Assembly: GCA_031359995.1 (NCBI GenBank)
Contig: JANMAT010000212.1
Coordinates: 1 to 19,571, forward strand
Length of the DNA: 19,571 bases
DNA from: JANMAT01 sp031359995
GTDB lineage: Bacteria > Actinomycetota > Acidimicrobiia > Acidimicrobiales > Ilumatobacteraceae
Reading direction: 5' to 3'
Part shown: positions 15,496 to 19,571 of the stretch, one piece after another
How positions within the stretch are numbered: the first letter of the stretch is position 1
How the letters are laid out: each line of letters starts with the position of its first letter
Made by a program: the position numbers and the translations under genes
Notes under the pieces: model-generated
Told to the model about the DNA's origin: nothing
The model's database searches: none
What the model saw: the letters and a program-made list of their open reading frames with translations, nothing else

Positions 15496-15514
15496 TCGTA
15501 CGCCCGGCGTACGA
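15496..15514. promoter_or_regulatory. 19-bp perfect palindrome between uup and RDD genes
   Basis: TCGTACGCC-C-GGCGTACGA: 9-bp arms around one base, in the 140-base gap between two divergent genes. This is an operator-like site that could control either side. Its presence argues that uup starts at 15446, not further upstream. Confidence 0.55.
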
Positions 15515-15544
15515 GGTATCGACCAACCATCTGTCGGTTCTCAT

Positions 15545-15577
15545 TAGCATCACGGCAGTAGCTCCCCTTACCGGAGG
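15545..15577 (+). promoter_or_regulatory. -10 element and ribosome site of the first RDD gene
   Basis: TAGCAT (15545-15550) is a good -10 hexamer; GGAGG (15573-15577) follows and lies 9 bases before ATG 15587. Unlike most genes here, this one has a clear leader and Shine-Dalgarno site. No convincing -35 hexamer. Confidence 0.45.
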
Positions 15578-15586
15578 ATCCATCCG

Positions 15587-16138
15587 ATGTCGAACATGCC
15601 GCCCCCGCCCCCTCCCGGCAACATGCCGCCGCCCCCGTCGGGCATGCCCTCCACGGGAGGGGTGCCGACGTCGAGCGCGGGCCTGGCCAGCTGGGGCGAA
15701 CGGGTCGTGTCCTACCTGATCGACTGGGTCATCCTGATCGTGCCGATCGTCGCCCTCTACATCGTGGCCATCATCCTCGGCCAGATCGCCAGCATCCTCG
15801 GTGTGCTCGTGCTGTTCGTGGTGTGGCTGGCCAGCGCCGCCGCCGGCATCTACCTCATGTACCTGAACGGCTCCACCGGACAGACCCCCGGCAAGAAGGT
15901 CATGGGCCTCAAGGTCGTGGGTGAGGAGACCGGCCAGGTCATCGGCGGCGGCTCGGGCATCGCCCGCGGCTTCCTCCACTTCGTGGACGCCATCATCTGC
16001 TACATCGGCTTCCTGTTCCCGCTGTGGGACGCCAAGCGCCAGACGCTGGCCGACAAGATCATCAAGTCCGTCGTCACCAGCGGCAACCCGAAGGTCGACT
16101 TCATGACCGCCATCAAGTCGTCGCTGCCCACCAAGTGA
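15587..16138 (+). CDS. RDD family membrane protein with proline-rich N-terminus
   Basis: 183-residue membrane protein of the RDD family (some members are thought to act in ion exchange, most are uncharacterised). The first 25 residues are low-complexity Pro/Met/Gly (MSNMPPPPPPGNMPPPP). The RDD signature is Arg39 and Asp46 (WGERVVSYLIDWVILI), with the second conserved block GKKVMGLKVV after the second membrane segment and the third segment near LHFVDAIICYIGFLFPLW, followed by the typical DAKRQTLADK end. About three membrane helices. A strong ribosome site supports the start. It converges with a paralogue that shares the same domain order and Pro-rich start. Confidence 0.92.
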   Translation: MSNMPPPPPPGNMPPPPSGMPSTGGVPTSSAGLASWGERVVSYLIDWVILIVPIVALYIVAIILGQIASILGVLVLFVVWLASAAAGIYLMYLNGSTGQTPGKKVMGLKVVGEETGQVIGGGSGIARGFLHFVDAIICYIGFLFPLWDAKRQTLADKIIKSVVTSGNPKVDFMTAIKSSLPTK

Positions 16139-16165
16139 CACCGGCTCGCTGAACGCCCTACGGAG

Positions 16166-16191
16166 GGCGGCGGTCCGTGCGGACCGTCGCC
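16166..16191. terminator. Terminator hairpin between convergent RDD genes
   Basis: GGCGGCGGTCC (16166-16176), loop GTGC, GGACCGTCGCC (16181-16191): 11-bp stem with one G-T wobble, in the 75-base gap between two stops. It can work in both directions; no T-run, as is common in GC-rich actinobacteria. Confidence 0.6.
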
Positions 16192-16213
16192 GTTCGTCGC
16201 GTGCGGGCTCCGG

Positions 16214-16753
16214 TCAGCGGCTCTTCACCACGACCGAGCCGACCGCCTTGTCGTGCAGGCTCTGGCGCTCCTTGTCCCACAGCGGCCACAGGCTGTCGAG
16301 CAGGCCGGGGAAGCAGAACAGCTGCCACATGACGTCGTGCAGGGCGGCCCGCGCCAGACCGAGCGGCGCACCGAGCAGGGCCCCGGTGTCACGTCGCACG
16401 ACCTTGATGCCGAGGGCCATCTTCCCGAGCGTCTGGCCCTTCAGCCCGTTCATCAGCCCGGCGTAGAGCGTCCAGGCGACGAAGGTGAGGGCGATGCCGC
16501 CGAAGCGGACGTGCACGCTCGTGCCGCCCCCCGAGGTCGTGCGCTCCACACTCGGCCCCGACAGCACGCCCGAGATCACCGCGATCAGCACGAAGTCGAT
16601 GGTGACGGCCAGGCCGCGCTGCCACCACTCGGCCAGGTTGGCCGTGCCGGTGGCCGGCGCGGCGTACCCGTACGGGGCACCGTAGGGCCCGCCGGGCGGC
16701 ATGCCTGGCGGCGGGGGCGGCATCTCCGGCGGGGGCGGGGGCATGCTCGACAT
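16214..16753 (-). CDS. RDD family membrane protein, paralogue of the neighbour
   Basis: 179-residue RDD protein with a Pro-rich N-terminus like its neighbour (MSSMPPPPPEMPPPPPGMPP) followed by a Gly/Tyr/Pro stretch (PYGAPYGYAAP). RDD signature Arg46 and Asp53 (WWQRGLAVTIDFVLI); second block GKMALGIKVVRRDTG; third hydrophobic part MWQLFCFPGLLDSLWPLWD, ending KERQSLHDKAVGSVVV. About three membrane helices. ATG 16753 is placed at the Pro-rich start; a long open frame upstream reads through the divergent intergenic region and is not family-like. It diverges from the MMPL gene. Confidence 0.9.
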   Translation of the reverse strand: MSSMPPPPPEMPPPPPGMPPGGPYGAPYGYAAPATGTANLAEWWQRGLAVTIDFVLIAVISGVLSGPSVERTTSGGGTSVHVRFGGIALTFVAWTLYAGLMNGLKGQTLGKMALGIKVVRRDTGALLGAPLGLARAALHDVMWQLFCFPGLLDSLWPLWDKERQSLHDKAVGSVVVKSR

Positions 16754-16981
16754 GGTGCGAGGGCTCCAGTTTCGATTCGGCTCCTGGCCACGGGGCCCGG
16801 GGGCGGGATCGTGGGTGTGCCAGAAGTGGCAAGGCCGCGGATGGTACTCCGGGGGTAACCTCGACGGCGTCGGTCGTGGCTCCGTCATTCCCACTCCCCG
16901 GCCGCGATACCGATGACTTCGGCGTCGCCGGCCGGTCAGACCCGACACACCCCCGCTCCCACCCCCAGCACGGAGTCCCCC
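16754..16981. other. Divergent intergenic region between RDD and MMPL genes
   Basis: 228 bases with no gene I can support. It must hold two promoters. Plus-strand -10-like hexamers are TAACCT at about 16855 and TACCGA at about 16909; on the minus strand TACCAT lies near 16840. A small inverted repeat TGCCA-GAAG-TGGCA (16818-16831) could be a weak protein site. None is decisive. Confidence 0.4.
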
Positions 16982-19285
16982 ATGGATCGTCTCGCCCGCT
17001 TCTGCTTCCGCAAGCGTTGGCTCGTCGTCGGCCTCTGGGTCGCCGCCGTGGTCATCCTCGGTGCCGCCAGCGCCGGCGGCGGCAACTTCCGCACCGAGTT
17101 CAAGCTGCCGTCGTCCGAGTCGCAGCGCGGCATCGAGCTGCTCGGCAAGGAGTTCTCCGGCGCCACCGGCGGCAACTTCCGCGGCACCATCGTCTTCAAG
17201 GCCGACGACGTCACCGCCGACAGCGTGAAGACGACCATGACCACCATGTTCGGCAAGGTCGCCAAGATCGAGGGCCTGCAGGTCCAGAGCCCCTACGACG
17301 CCACCGCCCAGGGCCAGATCGTGGCGGCGGGGCCGAACGCCGACAAGGTCGCCTACGCCAACGTCAACTTCGCCGACAACCTGTCCCAAACCGACTTCAA
17401 GAGCATCACCAAAGACGTGAAGAAGGTCATCCCCGACCAGGCCGGCCTGCAGGTCGAGCTCGGCGGTCAGGTCTTCGCCGACTTCCAACCGCCCAGCTCC
17501 GAGCTGCTCGGCGTCGCCTTCGCCATCGTCATCCTGCTCGTGGCCTTCGGCTCGGTGTTGGCGGTCGGTCTGCCCATCGGCGACGCACTGGCCGGCATCT
17601 TCGTGGGCATCGGCATCGTCACCGCCCTCAGTCACATCATCAAGATGCCCGACTTCACCACGCTGCTGGCCGGCATGATCGGCTTGGGCGTCGGCATCGA
17701 CTACGCGCTGTTCATCGTCACCCGCTACCGCGAAGGCCTGCACAAGGGCCACTCCCCTGAGGACGCCACCGCCATCGCCCTCGGCACCGCCGGTCGCGCC
17801 GTGGTGTTCGCCGGCGTGACCGTGGTGATCTCGTTGCTCGGCATGTTCCTCATGGGGCTGCAGTTCGTGCGGGGTCTCGCCATCGGTGCCTCCATCACGG
17901 TCGCGGCGACCATGCTGGCGTCGGTCACGCTCCTGCCGGCGATCCTCGGGTTCGCCAAGCACCGCATCGAGGTGACGCGCTGGCGCGGCCTCGTGGCCCT
18001 CGGCTTCGCGGCGCTCGCGCTGCTGTGCTTCGGCCTCAAGCTGAACCCCGTCGGCGGCGCCTTCATGGGGCTGGCCGTGCTCACGATCGTGGCCGGGTTC
18101 TTCGTGCCGGTGCTGAAGAAGGAGCTGCCGCCCCGCAAGGTGAAGCCGATCCAGACGACGTTCTGGTACAAGTGGAGCCGCGTCATCCAGCGGCGCCCGT
18201 GGCCGGCGATGCTCGTCGGTCTGGCCATCCTGGTGGCGCTGGCGCTCCCGATCTTCAGCTTGCGCCTCGGTCAGAGCGACGACGGCAACGCGCCCAGCAG
18301 CTCGACCACCCGCAAGGCCTACGACCTGTTGAGCGAGGGCTTCGGGCCCGGCTTCAACGGCCCGCTGCTGGTCGTGAGCTCGGTGCCCGCCGGCGCCACG
18401 GCCGAGACGCTCGCCCCGCTCACCAAGGCGCTCGCCGACGACGTCGGCGTGCAGTTCGCCAGCCCGCAGCCCATCCTGAACCAGGCCGGCACCGCGGCGC
18501 AGTGGATCGTGTTCCCGAAGACCTCACCGCAGGACGCCGCCACCACGCAACTCGTGCACCGCCTGCGTGACTCGGTGATCCCGCCGGTCGCGTCGTCGCT
18601 GCAGGTGACGCCCTACGTCACCGGCGCCGTCGCCGGCGGCATCGACTTCGCCGACTACCTCGGTCGGCGCCTGCCCATCTTCTTCGGCGCCGTGCTGGCG
18701 CTGTCGTTCCTCCTGCTGATGGCCGTGTTCCGCTCGCTGCTCGTGCCGCTCAAGGCCGTGATCGTGAACCTGCTCTCCATCGGCGCCGCGTACGGCGTCG
18801 TGGTCGCCGTGTTCCAGTGGGGCTGGATGAAGGACCTCGTCGGCGTGGGCGAGGGCGGCCCCATCGACGCGTGGGCCCCGATGATGATGTTCGCCATCGT
18901 GTTCGGCTTGTCCATGGACTACGAGGTGTTCCTCATGTCCCGCATGCGCGAGGAGTTCGACCGCACCGGCGACAACGCCACGGCCGTGGCCGACGGGCTG
19001 GCCACCACGGCCCGCGTCATCACCGCGGCGGCGGCCATCATGGTGTTCGTGTTCGGCTCGTTCGTGCTACAGGACACGCGCCAGATCAAGCTGTTCGGTC
19101 TCGGCCTGGCCGTGGCCGTGTTCCTGGACGCCACGGTCGTGCGCATGATCCTCGTGCCCGCCACCATGGAGCTGCTCGGCAACAAGAACTGGTGGCTCCC
19201 GAACTGGATCGACCGCTTGCTGCCCCGCATCAACGTGGAAGGTGGCCTCGACGAGGAGCGGGAGCTCGTCACCTCGGGCGACTAG
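16982..19285 (+). CDS. MMPL (RND superfamily) transporter
   Basis: 767-residue proton-driven inner-membrane transporter of the MmpL family, which in actinobacteria exports lipids or other hydrophobic compounds; substrate unknown. Topology fits the family: helix 1 at about 13-31, a first periplasmic domain, a five-helix block from about 178, a second periplasmic domain from about 430, and a final five-helix block from about 565. Both proton-relay pairs are present: Asp240-Tyr241 (GVGIDYALF) and Asp646-Tyr647 (GLSMDYEVF), equivalent to MmpL3 Asp256-Tyr257 and Asp645-Tyr646, so it is probably active. No long C-terminal tail. ATG 16982 is chosen because GGAG (16972-16975) lies 6 bases upstream and the protein then begins directly with the helix-1 entry; an ATG at 16913 is in frame but lacks a ribosome site. 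Confidence 0.94.
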   Translation: MDRLARFCFRKRWLVVGLWVAAVVILGAASAGGGNFRTEFKLPSSESQRGIELLGKEFSGATGGNFRGTIVFKADDVTADSVKTTMTTMFGKVAKIEGLQVQSPYDATAQGQIVAAGPNADKVAYANVNFADNLSQTDFKSITKDVKKVIPDQAGLQVELGGQVFADFQPPSSELLGVAFAIVILLVAFGSVLAVGLPIGDALAGIFVGIGIVTALSHIIKMPDFTTLLAGMIGLGVGIDYALFIVTRYREGLHKGHSPEDATAIALGTAGRAVVFAGVTVVISLLGMFLMGLQFVRGLAIGASITVAATMLASVTLLPAILGFAKHRIEVTRWRGLVALGFAALALLCFGLKLNPVGGAFMGLAVLTIVAGFFVPVLKKELPPRKVKPIQTTFWYKWSRVIQRRPWPAMLVGLAILVALALPIFSLRLGQSDDGNAPSSSTTRKAYDLLSEGFGPGFNGPLLVVSSVPAGATAETLAPLTKALADDVGVQFASPQPILNQAGTAAQWIVFPKTSPQDAATTQLVHRLRDSVIPPVASSLQVTPYVTGAVAGGIDFADYLGRRLPIFFGAVLALSFLLLMAVFRSLLVPLKAVIVNLLSIGAAYGVVVAVFQWGWMKDLVGVGEGGPIDAWAPMMMFAIVFGLSMDYEVFLMSRMREEFDRTGDNATAVADGLATTARVITAAAAIMVFVFGSFVLQDTRQIKLFGLGLAVAVFLDATVVRMILVPATMELLGNKNWWLPNWIDRLLPRINVEGGLDEERELVTSGD

Positions 19286-19300
19286 GTCCTGGCGCAGGGG

Positions 19301-19390
19301 ACCTTCACTGCGATCTGCCGGTCGATGGCGGGAAACCCTGTCACACCCAGTCTCTACGGTGGACGCCATGAAGGCCGCCATCGCACCGCT
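19301..19390 (+). repeat. Copy 1 of a 161-base-period promoter/start duplication
   Basis: About 90 bases that match 19462-19551 with 14 mismatches by hand count (about 84 percent) and no gap. The unit holds the upstream sequence, the damage-type promoter and the first codons (ATGAAGGCCGCCATCGC). Confidence 0.8.
19338..19360 (+). promoter_or_regulatory. RecA-NDp/PafBC-like leaderless promoter, copy 1
   Basis: CTGTCACAC (19338-19346), 8 bases, TACGGT (19355-19360), 7 bases, ATG 19368. The actinobacterial LexA-independent DNA-damage promoter, as I recall it, is TTGTCRGTG-N8-TAnnnT: the TGTCR core, the N8 spacing and the -10 agree, the last three bases of the upstream half (CAC for GTG) do not. 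Confidence 0.5.
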
Positions 19391-19532
19391 CGTGGTCGTG
19401 CTCGAATCGGTGCGTCACAGGCCGGCGTCGGCGGGGTCGAAAGAAGTCATGCGACCCGCCAACCTTCACCGCGATGTTCGGGTCGATGGCGGGGAACTCT
19501 GTCGCACCCCTTCTCTACGGTGGTACCCATGA
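19368..19532 (+). pseudogene. 54-codon frame behind copy 1, probable 5' remnant of the edge gene
   Basis: It begins MKAAIAPLVVVLES, very like the start of the edge gene (MKAAIAPIVERLAA), then loses similarity and reads through the second promoter copy. It stops at 19530-19532, overlapping the next ATG as ATGA. The likeliest explanation is a gene start left behind by tandem duplication. A translated leader peptide coupled to the edge gene is the alternative. Confidence 0.5.
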
Positions 19533-19551
19533 AGGCCGCCATCGCCCCGAT
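19462..19551 (+). repeat. Copy 2 of the 161-base-period promoter/start duplication
   Basis: Ungapped match to 19301-19390; conserved best over GTCGATGGCG, TCTCTACGGTGG and ATGAAGGCCGCCATCGC. Confidence 0.8.
19499..19521 (+). promoter_or_regulatory. RecA-NDp/PafBC-like leaderless promoter, copy 2
   Basis: CTGTCGCAC (19499-19507), 8 bases, TACGGT (19516-19521), 7 bases, ATG 19529. Same geometry as copy 1 and as the site at 3098. Confidence 0.5.
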
Positions 19552-19571
19552 CGTCGAACGCCTCGCCGCGC
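19529..19571 (+). CDS. Start of an unidentified gene, cut by the window edge
   Basis: Only 14 codons are visible (MKAAIAPIVERLAA). The start is supported by the promoter 7 bases upstream and by conservation of the first codons between the two repeat copies. The product cannot be named. Confidence 0.55.
   Translation, partial: MKAAIAPIVERLAA

Noticed and set aside
15447..15530. N-terminal extension of the ABC-F protein to 15530
   Set aside because: It codes through a perfect palindrome in the divergent gap and adds residues not typical of the family.
19301..19551. CRISPR or integron-like repeat array at the right edge
   Set aside because: Only two long imperfect copies, each with promoter and start codon, so it is a duplication of a gene's 5' end.

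Overview
The window is about 19.6 kb of very GC-rich, densely coding chromosomal DNA. I see no insertion sequence, phage gene, CRISPR array, tRNA or rRNA. Family content points to Actinomycetota: a class II DAHP synthase, an MMPL transporter, a thiolase/DUF35 pair, GTG starts, and several genes whose -10-like hexamer (TAnnnT) lies only 6-8 bases before the start codon, the layout of leaderless transcripts. Acidimicrobiia-like actinobacteria fit well, but that rank is inference.

Left part (1-4.9 kb, plus strand): the 3' part of a primary-like sigma-70 factor with a shortened region 3; a strong hairpin; class II DAHP synthase (entry to the shikimate pathway); an RlmA-type 23S rRNA methyltransferase 7 bases behind it; an 87-residue protein with a Cys/His zinc-knuckle pattern; and an MFS drug exporter. 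Middle left (4.9-8.9 kb): a minus-strand pair coding a DUF35 OB-fold protein and a thiolase-fold protein without the thiolase cysteine (aldolase-like), diverging from a beta-lactamase-fold serine hydrolase and an acyl-CoA thioesterase II, then a convergent membrane protein of unknown function.

Centre (9.0-13.6 kb, minus strand): five genes in one direction, read from 13559 to 9069: an 83-residue unknown protein, a Rieske ring-hydroxylating oxygenase alpha subunit, an ABC ATPase, its permease and an amidase. The last three are joined by 4-base start/stop overlaps. A palindrome-rich promoter region precedes the block. Right part (13.6-19.6 kb): a Uup-type ABC-F ATPase, a divergent RDD membrane protein, a second convergent RDD paralogue with the same proline-rich N-terminus, a divergent MMPL transporter with both proton-relay Asp-Tyr pairs, and at the edge a 161-base-period duplication of a promoter plus the first codons of a gene that runs out of the window.

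The most unusual signal is a shared promoter architecture at three places (3098, 19338, 19499): CTGTC[A/G]CA[C/G], 8 bases, a -10-like hexamer, 7 bases, ATG. In two copies this matches the spacing of the actinobacterial LexA-independent DNA-damage (RecA-NDp/PafBC) promoter, so the zinc-knuckle protein and the edge gene may be DNA-damage-linked. The second lead is the oxygenase/ABC exporter/amidase block with its dedicated small protein.
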